Position numbers and translations under genes: made by a program | Notes under the pieces: model-generated | The model's input: the letters and a program-made list of their open reading frames with translations, nothing else | Databases searched by the model: none | Told to the model about the DNA's origin: nothing | NCBI GenBank assembly: GCA_014898425.1 | Contig: RCSZ01000002.1 | Coordinates: 1,488,001-1,552,000, forward strand | Direction of reading: 5' to 3' | Length of the DNA stretch: 64,000 nt | From: Botryotinia globosa | Lineage: Eukaryota > Ascomycota > Leotiomycetes > Helotiales > Sclerotiniaceae | Shown here: positions 36,795-48,120 of the stretch, piece by piece | Layout of the letters: every line of letters starts with the position of its first letter | Position numbering within the stretch: position 1 is the first letter of the stretch

Positions 36795-38365
36795 TTAATC
36801 CTCAGAATGTAAACTCTCATTGTCATCGTCATCGTCCTCATCACTCTGCACCCTAGACGCAATTGTCTTTCCACCCAAACTAGGTCTGACAGGCGAATTC
36901 AGATCATCGTCCTCGCCTTCAGCATCTGCTTCAGAGAGCGCCTCCTCAACTTCGGCTGCCTCTCTCTCTGCGTCATCCTCATGGTTCTCTCCATACGGCC
37001 AAGTCTTGAATCCTTCCATCACCTGCTTCGTCTCCGCGCTCGGGTCAACAATGCTCAGATCCACCATATCCAAAACTTCCTCTTCTTCGCCGCTAATATT
37101 GTGCCTCATCTTTTGAATATTCTTGGTTCTCTGTGGTCTGATGGAACTTCGTTGAACAACGGGATAGTAGTGGGCGGCTTTTTGGTGTAACCCATCGGTC
37201 CCATCGTGCATAGCTATCACCACATATTCATCATATTTGTCATCTGTTCCACCACTCGTTTGAACTGTTTCATAGCCACGGAGTCTCTTCAGTCTGAACG
37301 CTCCTTTGCCTGTTTCCTCATCAAACTGTGAATACAGGTCCCTATCGTCGTGTTCAGGATCCAGAACGTCGAATTTCCGTTTGATATTCTTGGCATCAGT
37401 AACCGTATCCGGCATGAACATTTCGTATTGTATCTTTTCGTCCGGAGCTGGGTTGTTATGGGGATCTAATTCGTAAGCTTGTCTAGCAGCTTCTTTCATT
37501 TCGATTTCTGCCTCGGTGGGATCAGCAGGTCTCAAAACACTGCTCTCAACACGAGCGTCGTAAGTAGAGCTTGGAGGAACAGGGTTGGTGAGGAACTTCA
37601 ACAGAACATATCCGCCCGCATCTGGGAAGGCATCGAGATCTGGTATAAGAGGAACTGCATCCACTAATTGGACGTTCCGCTTGGTAGGATGGCGGACTCG
37701 GGTGCGGTCCTTGAGATTGATAGCGGCTGTTTCGAAGCCCTTCTCAACCTGTGCCTTGATGTATGCAGGAGATTCGCGATCAGCTGGTAAGTTTTGGACG
37801 GGTTTTGGTTTTCGTGTGTCAACAAGTCCTTTCGCCGAAGTGGTGCCTTCCATCCGCGCTTTTGAGGTGAAGCCAGAAGAGATATATTCAGTGCGTCGCA
37901 AAAATGAGACTCCCGTATCGGAGAATTTGGGCTTGCCCAATGTCGCTAATGGTCTGAGGAGAGCACGATCATGAGGATGAAGCTGTGGAGGATGTAATGG
38001 TGCTTGTATAGCTATTGAAATTAAAAGTGAGCGATTGCGCAAGTTGCAAAGAAATATGCGAACTTACAGCTCTCGTCTCCGTCAAATATGCCTGGCATTC
38101 CCACCAAGTCTAATGGCATACCAAGTTCCGCATCGGCTTCGATATTCAATGGTTGATCTCGCGCTAATCTTGTAGCAAATCCAGGTGTTGTATATTGACC
38201 ACTGGCAAGGCCAGTATTTGGGATGTCGAGGAGCTTGGGAGGATTTGGAGGTGGTGGTAAGGCATTGGAATATCGTATGCGAGCAATGTATTCTTGATGA
38301 ACAATTCGAGATGCTGAGAACGCTGAGGACGCCATCTTGTTGCTCGATGGTTGTTTTGTGGACAT
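36795..38365 (-). CDS. paf1: Paf1, subunit of the RNA polymerase II PAF1 complex
   Basis: Two exons on the minus strand, 38365-38068 and 38011-36795, joined by a 56-nt intron (GTAAGT...CAATAG, phase 1), give 504 residues. The family signature is near the N-terminus: EYIARIRYSNALPPPPNPPK, then LDIPNTGLASGQY, and across the junction GDESSIQAPLHPPQLHPHD followed by RALLRPLATLGKP. YEMFMPDT and the AAHYYPVVQRSSIRP segment also fit Paf1. The C-terminus is a long acidic tail, as usual in fungal Paf1. The complex travels with elongating polymerase II and promotes H2B ubiquitination and H3K4/K36 methylation in the nucleus. Met11 is an alternative start. The protein appears complete. Confidence 0.95.
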
Positions 38366-38588
38366 GCTTGAATTTATTATTGCAAGTTAGTAATTTTGGG
38401 AATGTCGCGTCTGGATGGATGGACAGACACTGGGAAAATGGCGCTAGTGACAAGGCTGGATTGTATGGCACGAAGCTGTGGCTGAAGTTTTGTCCAATTA
38501 AATTCCACTTTCTTTCTACGGGTCATGTCTAGTTCTATTATTTCAAATCATTAGCATACCTAATAGAATAGCCCTGAAGCTGAGTATC

Positions 38589-41500
38589 ATACTTGTCAGC
38601 TATTAGAAAAAATTTATTAATCACCCCAAGGTGATTAATAGTATTAACTCTGATTTATAGCAATTCTAATATACTTGATTTATTTAATAATTAATATTAA
38701 TATTAATTTAATTAATTAAGTAAAAAAAAATGAAAAGTTTTATATAAAATTATACTCCTTAATTGCTTTTTTAATTTAAATTAAAAAGAAATATAAAAAA
38801 TATTAATTTATAATCTCAGTCGTGGTGCGTGCCCCCCCCCCCTAAAGTTTAGCGGCCGCTGCATTAACCTAGGCAATGTGCGTCAACATCTATTAAGAAT
38901 CGCACTCTCCCTCTCAATTCCCTTCCAATACTTCCTCATCGGGTTATTAAAACTCGCTATGCGTTGTAAACCTCTTCTGTATCGACTCACTTCATATTTG
39001 CCCTTCTATCGGCCTCGCTACAACGCAAAATCTCGACGGAACATTACTCGCTACAATTTTTGATTCGCTACCTTTGAACTCGATGCTTCTGATCACCACG
39101 ATACATGATGTTTGCTTCTTTGTCTTTCAATATTCTTTAGTAAGATATAATGACAGCTTGACTGCATACTTAGAACAATGAATAATTTTTGAAGGGACTC
39201 TCTGATTCCAAGAGTCTCTGAGTTCAATATGTGCATATTCCGAAATGAGAGTGTGGGATTGACAATCTCACTACAAGTGGTCATTCTGTGGATGTATCGA
39301 AGTCGAGATATTATTGGTGGCGAGGATGTTCGAATGGAGGGTCGATGGATGGCATGATAGGACCAAGGTTTACAGTGAATCACAAACCATGCCGTCGTAT
39401 TTGGCAACAGTAATAGGAAATATATATTTGAATCTTTCATTCTCCTCATTTCTACCTTCATTTCTGTAGTTCAATTGTATCAAAAGAGCAGAGAATTTCT
39501 TAAGCAATCATTTTCACTTGCTTCGAGATGGCCTTCGAAGAACTCGATTTTGAGAAGTATAATCCGGCAGAATAGAACATTTTTGGGTACAGCAGACAAT
39601 TGATTTGTTACTATTGTTCCTTTGTACCCAGAAAAGGATCAAACAAAATGGACTGGAATGGGTGGCCAAGACATTTGGTCTCGAGCCGTGTTGGACATCT
39701 GAGCCGGATATCGCAAAAGTCGAATCAATCGCTTGAAAGCACCTCAATCTCAAAGAAAATGATTTCTGCCATCTTAGCTTTTATACTGAAGCGGCTTTCA
39801 ATAAACTATACAAAGTCGAGATTCAAGGTGGATGGTTCTTAGTTCGTGTTACATTGCCTGTCGACCCCTTCAACAAAACAAACAGTGAGGTGGCAACTAT
39901 CAACTTCATTCGCCAAACTACGGATATACCGGTGCCCCAGATTCTTGCGTTTGGTGATACTAATGAGAACGAGCTTGCGTTTGAATGGATCCTAATGGCT
40001 ATGCTACCTGGTGGGAACTTGCGAACGAAATGGAGGAAATTGTCCCAAGATTCCAAACAGAATTTGGTCAAGCAGATTGTACGATACCAAGCCCAGCTTT
40101 TCCGTCACAAGTTCTCTACTATTGGCAATATATTTGCTACCCCAGAATCTCAACTTGTAAAAGGGAGCCTGTCTTCCAATATATTATTAGTTAGTGCTAA
40201 AGGAACATCACAAGATTTACAACAGATATCACTTACTCCAAGACAAATAGTGTCAATGTTCTTCTTCTGGGGAGATCATATTACACAAGATGTGCCCCGA
40301 GGACCATTCACCAACAGCAAAGACTGGCTCTGCGCTCGTCTCACCTTGGCCATTACCGACCAGGAAAGAATTCTCAAAACAACCGACGACGAAGACGAGA
40401 TTGAAGATGCGCAGAACGCCAAAATCCTCGCCGAGAGACTTCTTAAACTACTTCCCAGCGTTTTTCCTACCACTAACTCCATTCCAGAGCAATCTGTGCC
40501 CTTCCATGACGACTTAACTTCGCGAAATATCTTAATAGACGATGACGGCACCATCACCGGAATCGTCGACTGGGAGTGCGTCTCCACACTCCCATTATGG
40601 AAAGCCTGCGACTTCCCAGAATTCCTTAAAAGGGAGGGAAAGAAACGAGGAGCCGAACAGAAACCAGTACGCTCCGGATGACGAGGAAAACGTCAATGAG
40701 TCTGCAGCAGATGCGCTTGATAATGAAGGAATTAACGAGCTCTATTGGGGGCACCTTTTAGAGTACGAATCGACAATGCTCCGCGCCCTTTTTCTAGACG
40801 AAATGCAGAAAATTGCACCAGAATGGATCGAAGAGTCTACGAAAGGGGCAGTGAAAGCGGATTTTGAAGCGGCGGTGCAGAATGGCGATGTTGGGTGGTC
40901 TGTGAAGAGGATTACGGTGTAGCTTGATGCACTTGAGAAGGGCGATAATTGGAGTTTGAGAAAGAAGCTTATTGAGTAGGTTTAGACTGCTATGGTTTCT
41001 TTTTCCCCCCACGTACGATTTCTTGGTTTACATGGAATTATAAGATAAAACTACTTTATCTTGCGTTGTTTCACTTTAAATGATCCTGGATATCCTGTGC
41101 AATAACACTGTACCAGTGGTTTAGTTTCGTTTTCCTTTCTTCCCAGATACGCCTCTTATTGTTATACCCACAGCTGTAGAGCCTCTCATCCCATTCGGGA
41201 CTAGATGGGCGAGGCCCACGATAACCTCATCCTTCTCTACACTACCGACACCTTCCTATCTTACCTAGGTAGTCAACTTAATATTAATTGTTGCTATCAC
41301 CATGGGGATAGTGAAGTCAATATAGTACTATGGTTCAAAAACTAGGACTTACGAAACGTATTACTGTATTACCGAAAGGCGCTAGCACAAGCGATAGCAC
41401 GATTACATGATCCCTACCCGACATTTGAATATAAATAAAGGTGTATTATAAGTAAAAAGGTATTAAGTTAATTTACAATTATATATAGACTACTATTGGC

Positions 41501-41925
41501 CCAAAGTAGATCTATAAAATCTACTCACATGCCTTCAGTAGTCCTATAGGGTTTGACTATAACATTTAGTAGATTTTTGTAAACCTGATTTTTTTACTAA
41601 TTAAAGTAATTTTATTCTAATACTAATATACTATTTTTAATCAAAGAAAAAAGCTTTATATATATATATTAATTAATAAATTTAATAAATTTATAGAGAT
41701 ATATAATTAAATAATATAGAAATATAGAAAAAGCTTAGTTTCTTTTTACGAATCTATTAAAAGACTCTTAATAATGAATTTATATATTCAAATTAAAAAT
41801 ATACTATATTATTAAATTATTATTTTTATTTAAATAAATTGAATATATCAGAATTGCTATTTATCGAAGTTAGTACTATCAATCACCTAGAGCGGTTGGT
41901 CATATTATGAATAGCCGACAAGTAT
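38589..41925. mobile_element. Segment bounded by about 85-bp inverted repeats (possible DNA transposon with cargo)
   Basis: Positions 38589-38674 and the reverse complement of 41845-41925 align along about 85 bp. Shared blocks are ATACTTGTC, GCTATT, AGGTGATT, ATAGTA, ACT and TAGCAATTCT, and most differences are transitions. Just inside each end lies extremely AT-rich sequence (38640-38820 and 41440-41880). Neither AT-rich patch has a second copy of the terminal motif, so the repeats are best read as the two ends of one 3.3-kb unit; a rearranged pair of truncated elements is the alternative. Between them is sequence of normal composition with a broken kinase gene (39528-40979). A clean target duplication is not visible. 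No transposase can be recognised, which would make the unit non-autonomous. Confidence 0.6.
39528..40979 (+). pseudogene. Aminoglycoside-phosphotransferase-like (APH) kinase, multiply disrupted
   Basis: The recognisable homology runs from the EPDIAKVESIA block (about 39700) through FCHLSFYTEAAFNKLYKVEI, VRVTLPVDPFNKTNSEVAT, DIPVPQILAFGD, ELAFEWILM and the catalytic loop PFHDDLTSRNILI with the metal-binding GIVDWE. It ends near WSLRKKLIE at the TAG 40977-40979. These are hallmarks of the large fungal APH/choline-kinase-like family of unknown substrates. The frame is broken at least three times: an in-frame TGA at 39734-39736, an extra A in the run 40628-40631 (after which the family sequence continues in another frame), and a TAG at 40920-40922 where a conserved Trp is expected. 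A first ATG at 39528 meets TAG at 39573. The catalytic loop itself is intact. The gene lies inside the inverted-repeat unit 38589-41925. Confidence 0.8.
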
Positions 41926-42494
41926 CACATATATGCACATTAGAGCCTAGCTAAAATGTTTTGAGGGAATGATTTACATAGAAAGATGCAGTCTAGGCGA
42001 AGAGTGTTTGGAAAGATATGTTCACGATATACCACACATCCAGAACTAGATGAGAGTATAAGCTTATCAAAGGAGACAAGTTGAGTATATCATTTGGTTA
42101 CGCGACCTTGAAATTCTGGAATAATGTCCAAAAGGAATTTGGGGTCTTCAAAAGGATCTTTTTGAAGCTTTGCTAATGTTTCGGAGAGCTTGAGAGGTGC
42201 GGTATTGTGATGATGCTGCTCTTCTCTTGACTTTGACTAGCCCGTATCATCTATCTCCCGATAGCTTTTCAGCTATACCTGACCCTTGAACGTCCTAGAG
42301 AACCCCTAAGTATACTGGAACAGAGAAAATTGTAATTAAAATCAATAATGGTTTCGCCTCCTGCTCCCCAAATCCTCTCATGAACACATATGAAGTACAG
42401 CTATTTGTACACAAGATAGCATTGCTATCATTTCTCGAAGTCTGTCGTCACCCGAGCAGGTCATTTATTCGTCGCATCCTGAAACCAATTGAGT
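41926..42494. other. Intergenic, 3' of the rer1 gene
   Basis: No gene seen. It contains the rer1 3' untranslated region on the minus strand and unassigned sequence up to the inverted-repeat unit. Confidence 0.55.
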
Positions 42495-43266
42495 TTACGA
42501 GCTGTTTTTGGTATACTTAGTCTTGCCGAACGAGAATGGCACATATCGGTATTTAATCATATGTTGAATTTGTCTGCGCACTGCGGAAAAAGTCAGTATG
42601 TTGAAACTCTACTGTGTCTCTCAAGCTATTCTTCTGTCAAGGAATTACTTACTGGTCAATGTGAACAGAATCAACCAATAAACAACCAACACTGGCCAGA
42701 ACACTGGTACATCGAAAATCTCGAACCAAGTACAAGCGAAACCAATTCCGATTGCTCTTGTCGCTGAGTGCCAGAACTTAAACTCAGGAAGTCTTCTGAT
42801 AAACGGGCGGAACTCTTCATCTTGTTTGGTTGGTAATCCACCAGCAGCTCCATCTTCCATATCATTATCGATAGCTTCATTGGAGGGGTCGAACTTAGGC
42901 TGAAGAAATGCGAGAAAGAGGTTAAGAAGGTAGATTCCAAGAGAGTATGCCACTATTAGAATATGTAAGTTGAGAACGCGCAAGGAAACCAAGAGTCAAC
43001 ATACCAATATACCATCCTTGTGCGACGAATATGCGAATGAAGAATATCATAAGAAGCCCGAATGTAGCCAACCATCTGTAAGGAACATATGGTGTTGATT
43101 TATCTAACCAAGCTTGGTATTGCTATTTATTTCGAATTAGTCTATATGTCCCTTCCAAATGATGCGACTCAACAATCGCATCTATGAATTCACTTACACG
43201 TCCTATCTTTGAAGTTTGCGCGCTCACAGCCGCGAAAGGGGTTTGTTCTGGTTCTATCGAATCCAT
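42495..43266 (-). CDS. rer1: Rer1, Golgi-to-ER retrieval receptor (one-base insertion in exon 2)
   Basis: Four exons on the minus strand: 43266-43198, 43123-43005, 42952-42653 and 42580-42495. Introns of 74, 52 and 72 nt have GTAAGT, GTATGT and GTAAGT donors. The protein would be about 190 residues. The Rer1 signature is unmistakable: QYQAWLDKSTPY, GWYIVAYSLGIYLLNLFLAF, LQPKFDPSNEA, EFRPFIRRLPEFKFWHSATR, DVPVFWPVLVVYWLILF and MRRQIQHMIKYRY. It has four hydrophobic segments, and it returns escaped ER membrane proteins from the cis-Golgi in COPI vesicles. Exon 2 contains one base too many: at the AAA run 43080-43082 (plus strand) two A's would keep VPYRWLATFG in frame, while the sequence given does not. 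For a single, strongly conserved gene a sequencing error is the more likely explanation. Confidence 0.9.
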
Positions 43267-43720
43267 ATTGAATTGCGTGTCCTTGTGACAAAAGGGTGTA
43301 GAATTTCTGCCGGTGTAATAACTCTTGTCGAAGTTGGAGTTGGAAGGAGTAACGTTTGGTGGTAGGCGCGAAAGTAGTTGGAGTCTGAACTTTTCGAAAT
43401 TCGAGACCACCTGTTTTAATAGCACCCGTGGACCTTCGCCCCGTGGAAAGCGTCGTGGCTAAGGTTATTATTAGATTGTGGCGCAGATGTAGCCATTTTC
43501 ACGTGATATTTGATTTTGCGGGACGATGGGTCCCTGAGTTCCCGAGGATAATCGGTTGTACCCGAATTGCCAGAAATGAGTTCAGAAGAAATGTACACAA
43601 GCTGCTTTTGATATTCAAAACATTGGAACTCTTGGATCTCTATTTTATTGACCTAAAGTAACGGCTTCATACAATCGGTGTCAAAGTCCAACTTTATGAT
43701 ATTCTACATCTCAATAAGTC
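43267..43720. promoter_or_regulatory. Divergent promoter region, rer1 / enoyl-CoA hydratase
   Basis: A 454-bp gap between oppositely transcribed start codons must carry both promoters. Individual elements are not assigned. The short frames at 43416-43661 lack support. Confidence 0.55.
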
Positions 43721-44642
43721 ATGTATTCAATTAGAGCATTGAGGCCCCTTGCCTCGCGATTCACAGCTTCAACTCTCCCCGCACTTTCACGAGCCTACTC
43801 AGCCAAATCCTACGAGTTTATACAAACTTCAGAACCAAGACCCGGCGTAGGACAAAGTACTTTGTTCTATCCTACCTTTTCTATTAGAGTCTTTACTAAC
43901 ATTTGTCAAAGTAACATTAAACCGACCCAAAGCACTTAATGCCTTATCTACACCACTCATAAACGAACTCAACGATGCACTTAAAGCATTCGATAAATCT
44001 CCCTCAATATCTGCTATTGTGCTTACTGGATCCGAAAGAGCCTTTGCAGCCGGTGCGGATATCAAAGAAATGGCGCCACTGACCTTCTCTGAAGCCTACA
44101 CCAACTCTTTCATAGAATCTTGGTCAGACCTCACAACCGCCATCAAGAAGCCTATTATTGCAGCCGTATCAGGGCATGCGCTAGGAGGAGGCTGTGAATT
44201 GGCTCTAATGTGCGATGTATTGTACTGCACAGAGAAGGCAAATTTTGGGCAACCAGAAATTAAACTTGGGACGATCCCTGGAGCTGGTGGAAGTCAAAGA
44301 CTTACAAGGGCGATTGGAAAATCTAGAGCTATGGAGCTTATATTGACCGGCAAGAACTTTAGTGGCAAAGAAGCCGGAGAATGGGGAGTTGCGGCAAGGA
44401 CATATGGAAGCTGGGAGGAGCTCATTGAAGCTGCGCTAGGTACTGCCGAGACGATTGCAGGGTACAGTAAGGTAGCAGTGCAGGCTGCGAAGGAAGTTGT
44501 CAACAAGAGTCAGGACTTACCCCTCAGAGATGGTGTAGAGTATGAGAGAAGAGTTTTCCACAGCTTATTTGGAAGTGAAGATCAAAAGATCGGAATGAAG
44601 GCTTTTGCGGAGAAAAAGAAGGCCGAGTGGACCCACAAGTAA
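43721..44642 (+). CDS. Mitochondrial enoyl-CoA hydratase (crotonase family)
   Basis: Two exons, 43721-43856 and 43912-44642, with a 55-nt intron (GTACTT...ACTAAC...AAAG, phase 1), give 288 residues, the normal length for the short-chain mitochondrial enzyme. The N-terminus (MYSIRALRPLASRFTAST) is basic and hydroxylated without acidic residues, a typical matrix presequence. The crotonase core has GVGQITLNRPKALNAL, AFAAGADIKEM (oxyanion-hole loop), GHALGGGCELALMCD with catalytic Glu141, and FGQPEIKLGTIPGAGG with catalytic Glu161; the 20-residue spacing is that of rat Glu144/Glu164. The enzyme hydrates trans-2-enoyl-CoA in beta-oxidation and branched-chain amino-acid breakdown. The gene appears intact. 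Confidence 0.96.
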
Positions 44643-45020
44643 CTGTTAGCATCCTTTTGTGCGATAGATACCAATTTTGCTGAAAGCTCTAATTACTGAA
44701 AACACAACGGGATTTTTTCTTCAGTGTTATTGGCTGGATGACTTTATTCTCTTTTATTTCTGACTGCTTTAATGGGTCGTTTACCGCTTCTATCGCGAAT
44801 CGTACAATATATTCTGCCCATCCAAGCAAATACAGCTCACGAACCTTACCGTCCCCTATGCGACAGAATGATACGCACTAATAGTGTTCTCGCTCTATTC
44901 CTCCTTGGTTCTGACGCTCTCTCACGATATTTCCATCCGATAGAACCAGATGATAAGACGCCTGAGAAGGTCCCAATTCCTGTTCGTCTATTTCACTTCT
45001 CTTTCTAGTTGAGCAGGAAG
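44643..45020. other. 3' flank of the hydratase gene; nothing recognised
   Basis: It contains a 78-codon open frame (44772-45008, plus) ending a few bases before the TA-flanked element at 45023. There is no recognisable domain, and it may be chance. Confidence 0.5.
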
Positions 45021-45022
45021 TA

Positions 45023-45384
45023 CAGTAGAACTTGGTTATACCGGAGTGGAAAATTCAACCAATGAAATTCAATATAAAAAAGATTCTAATATAAATAATA
45101 ATGATCCAAGCATTTTATAGATTTTATACTAGATTTCACTTAAAATTTTATTAAAAAGTTATACAATAATAAGAAATATTGTTTATTTAACTCACGTGTA
45201 GAAAACAACTTATTCAGTTAAATCTATTATTAAAATTTATACCAGATTTACGAAAAATTAATCCAATATTCCGGTTTTATTTAAAAATCTGATATTGTTA
45301 TCTGAAAAGTGGTCAAATTAGGAAATTATTCCAATATATTCAAGATTTTGATATATTCCAGTCCAATATAGTTAAGTTCTACTG
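45023..45384. mobile_element. 362-bp TIR element (pogo/mariner-like MITE), RIP-mutated
   Basis: The ends are inverted repeats: left CAGTAGAACTTGGTTATACC, right (reversed) CAGTAGAACTTAACTATATT. They agree at 24 of 31 positions, and five of the seven mismatches are transitions. Both ends are flanked by TA (45021-45022 and 45385-45386), the target duplication of Tc1/mariner/pogo elements. The interior is AT-rich with no coding capacity. Confidence 0.85.
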
Positions 45385-45662
45385 TATATTTGTCGTGTTC
45401 AATTCTAAACCGAATATATAATAGAGCATTACAAAATGGAAAATTAAAAGAGAATTACGAAAATTGCAACGGGAAAGTAGATGAGTGAAAATCTTCCAAT
45501 AACTGGCTACTAGAGCCGTCCTTTCACATCTAAAATATACGGTCTCTGACCAAAATATTTATATACATCAAGAATCTAAAGGTACCCTGTACTAGCTTTC
45601 CCCCATTCCTCCAAAGTGCTCATATCATCCAAATAGAATCAAGAGTACTGCTGACTCTCAGT

Positions 45663-46769
45663 CTAGAAAGACAAAGTAACACCTGCAGTTCCAACAACAG
45701 CGGCCTTAACCTTGCTGCTGCCCAAAAGAGTGTATTTGTATCCCAACTTGCTGGCAGCCATGGTACCCTTCTCAGCTTCGTTGGATCCAGAGCCAAAATC
45801 GTTGTCGTTGGAAACGGCGTAACCAGCATCGGTAGAGTACAAAGGCTTCTTGGATCCAGTCCAGGCGTTAGATTCGACGAGAACTTGAGCACCAAGACGG
45901 GTGTTGATTCCGTCGGCAACAGTGTCATGGTAGGAGTTGTAGATGTGAGCAGTACCGAAACGAATAGAAGGACCACGGGAGTTGACGTTCTTCCAGTAGT
46001 TGTTGGCATAGGTGACGCGGAGATGTCCCTTATCTTCAGCGGAGTTGGAGTCGGAGTGACCGACGAGGGATGCCTTCCAGTGGTCGTGGATGAAGGAGTT
46101 GGAGAGTGTGACGTAGTCAGAAGCGTGGGTCACGTCGAAGAGACCATCATAGTAGTCTTTGTCGTGGTCTCTGTTGGAGGAGAGATCAACGTGATCAACC
46201 CAGACGTTGGTGGATTTTTCTAGAGGAAAGGTCAGTCTACTATATTGAAGTGGCTATATGAGCAAAATTGGAGAACTTACGGATTCCGAGAGCATCACCG
46301 TTGGCGGCAAGAACCTCCTTGATGGCGATGTTACGGATGATAACGTTAGATTGCCCTTTGACGAGTCTGATGAAATAAGATTAGATAATTGCAAGTGAGA
46401 ATCGAGGGAGGGGAGCTCATACAATCCGAAACCGGTGAAAACGACCTTGGAGTCTTTACCGATGATGGTGGTGTCACTGGCAACCTTGACTTGCTTGGCA
46501 GCTTGGGTGATGGGAGCGGAAACGACAACGACGGTGTTACCAGCAGTGGCAGCCTTGGTGAATTCAGCATAGGTGGAAACAGTGGTGGTGGCTCCTCCGG
46601 CTCCTCCCTTGGTACCACCGTTGGTACTGGCGTAACCAATGTTGCAGGCGTCGGTAACAGTGGCGCCCTTAGCCATGGCAGCGCGGTTGACAATCTCGTC
46701 GGAGGTTGGGGTTGGAGCAGCAGTGGCGAATGCGGCCAAAAGACCAGCAGAAACAATTGAGAACTTCAT
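45663..46769 (-). CDS. Secreted pectate lyase, polysaccharide lyase family 1
   Basis: Three exons on the minus strand, 46769-46423, 46366-46281 and 46219-45663, give 329 residues. The introns are 56 nt (GTATGA...ATCAG) and 61 nt (GTAAGT...TCTAG). Residues 1-17 are a signal peptide (MKFSIVSAGLLAAFATA). The parallel beta-helix family marks are present: NVIIRNIAIKEV, STNVWVDHVDLSS, the calcium-site region KDYYDGLFDVTHASDYVTLS, FIHDHWKASLVG, and RGPSIRFG with the proposed catalytic Arg. It cleaves de-esterified polygalacturonan by beta-elimination outside the cell and needs calcium. There is no CBM or GPI signal. It is convergent with the hydratase gene. A TATA-like box lies 119 bp upstream. Confidence 0.95.
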
Positions 46770-48120
46770 ATTGAAAGAATGTAAATTGGAACTTGTCCGT
46801 TAAAAGAATGTAATGTGTTTAGTGAATGTAATGAATGTGGAATGAATGATAGAAGTGACGGTGTTAGATCGTGGGATTCATCTTCATCTTTATAGTAGAA
46901 TGGTTGCTGCTGAGGTTATTTGTTTATGTTGCCAAGTTCATCTGATTAACGGTCCCATGGAATTAACCCAACGCAAAGGAGGATCTAGAAGTTCTCCTTA
47001 ACTCTCACCCAACAGTTTTCGATAAACAATCCAAGCATTTTGGTGATGGAAGATCAACGGGTAAACGAAGAATCCATTGCATAGAAGAGTAGAATGATAG
47101 CCAAGACAAACAAGGTGGCTATGTAGAATAAACGCTTGAAAATGGAGTAGATGAAGTCGGGAACACCAATGCAAATGGCGAATTTTGAGATTGCTCACTG
47201 CAATTGCAAAGGGCCAAGAGCATAGTCCCTGCATCTCACTCTTGAAATTTTGGGGATATTTCTTGGTATCGTGGACACTCGCATGAAGGCCAAGACGCCT
47301 ATACTAGCACCCGTAACTTCGGTGTACTGTATGCAAATTCTTGGCGAGCAAACGGACGAACGAGATGATCGATTGAACCGGCACTCGTAGAGAACAATCA
47401 CTAGATTGTAAACTTAAGACGGATACGCGCATACTTTGCGGGACAAGTGACATTAAGCACTTTTTCAAGAAGTATATATCACCAATTACTCACTCAACGT
47501 TCGAACGATATACTTTCGTCTGTGTTTTCCGAAATCTAGTGACTTTATCTGAGACCCAAAAGAAAAGATGGAGAAATGACGCTTTCAAGTACCAAGAAAA
47601 GCCAAGCGTGCAATTTCATCTCATATTCTCAGATATAGATTGAATTGTTCAAGGTTTTGTAGTTTCCATTGCCCCTTTGTGCACGTTGATACTTGATAGC
47701 CAATCGTGAATCGTTAATTCAGGGGTTTCTGAAAATTGAAACAAGCTTAACAAGAATCGGAAATTATAACGGAGCATCACAACCGCTTTGGAAATAACCC
47801 AATATGGATCGAAACCCCCACGATATCTTTTCCATCAACCGCAAACATCATGATTTTAAAGCTGTACCTCAAGCCTAAACCTATTCTAGAAGCGCAGTCG
47901 TCTGTAGATGGATGGAGGATGATGTATCATGGAAGACGGAAAGTGGAAGGTGGAAGGTGAATCACATCATGTGGTTTTTACTAAACATATACGGACAACG
48001 GAGCAGTACTTCTTCAGACTGGAAATTCGAGAACAACTCCTCTTGGCATTATTCGGAAGTCTCTATTGAGCTCCCGATTGAGGTACCAAGCCGATCAGAT
48101 TGGCGATCTATTGCAAGTTA
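46770..48120. other. Upstream region of the pectate lyase gene
   Basis: The first 150 bp are the leader and core promoter of the lyase. The rest, up to the transposon cluster at 48.1 kb, shows no gene; ORFs at 46998-47401 and 47912-48127 have no support. Confidence 0.55.
46888..46895 (-). promoter_or_regulatory. TATA-like box of the pectate lyase gene
   Basis: CTATAAAG on the minus strand, 119 bp before the start codon, fits a core promoter with a leader of roughly 90 nt. Confidence 0.5.

Noticed and set aside
44772..45008. 78-codon frame between the hydratase gene and the TIR element
   Set aside because: No recognisable family and no promoter or splice evidence; possibly chance.
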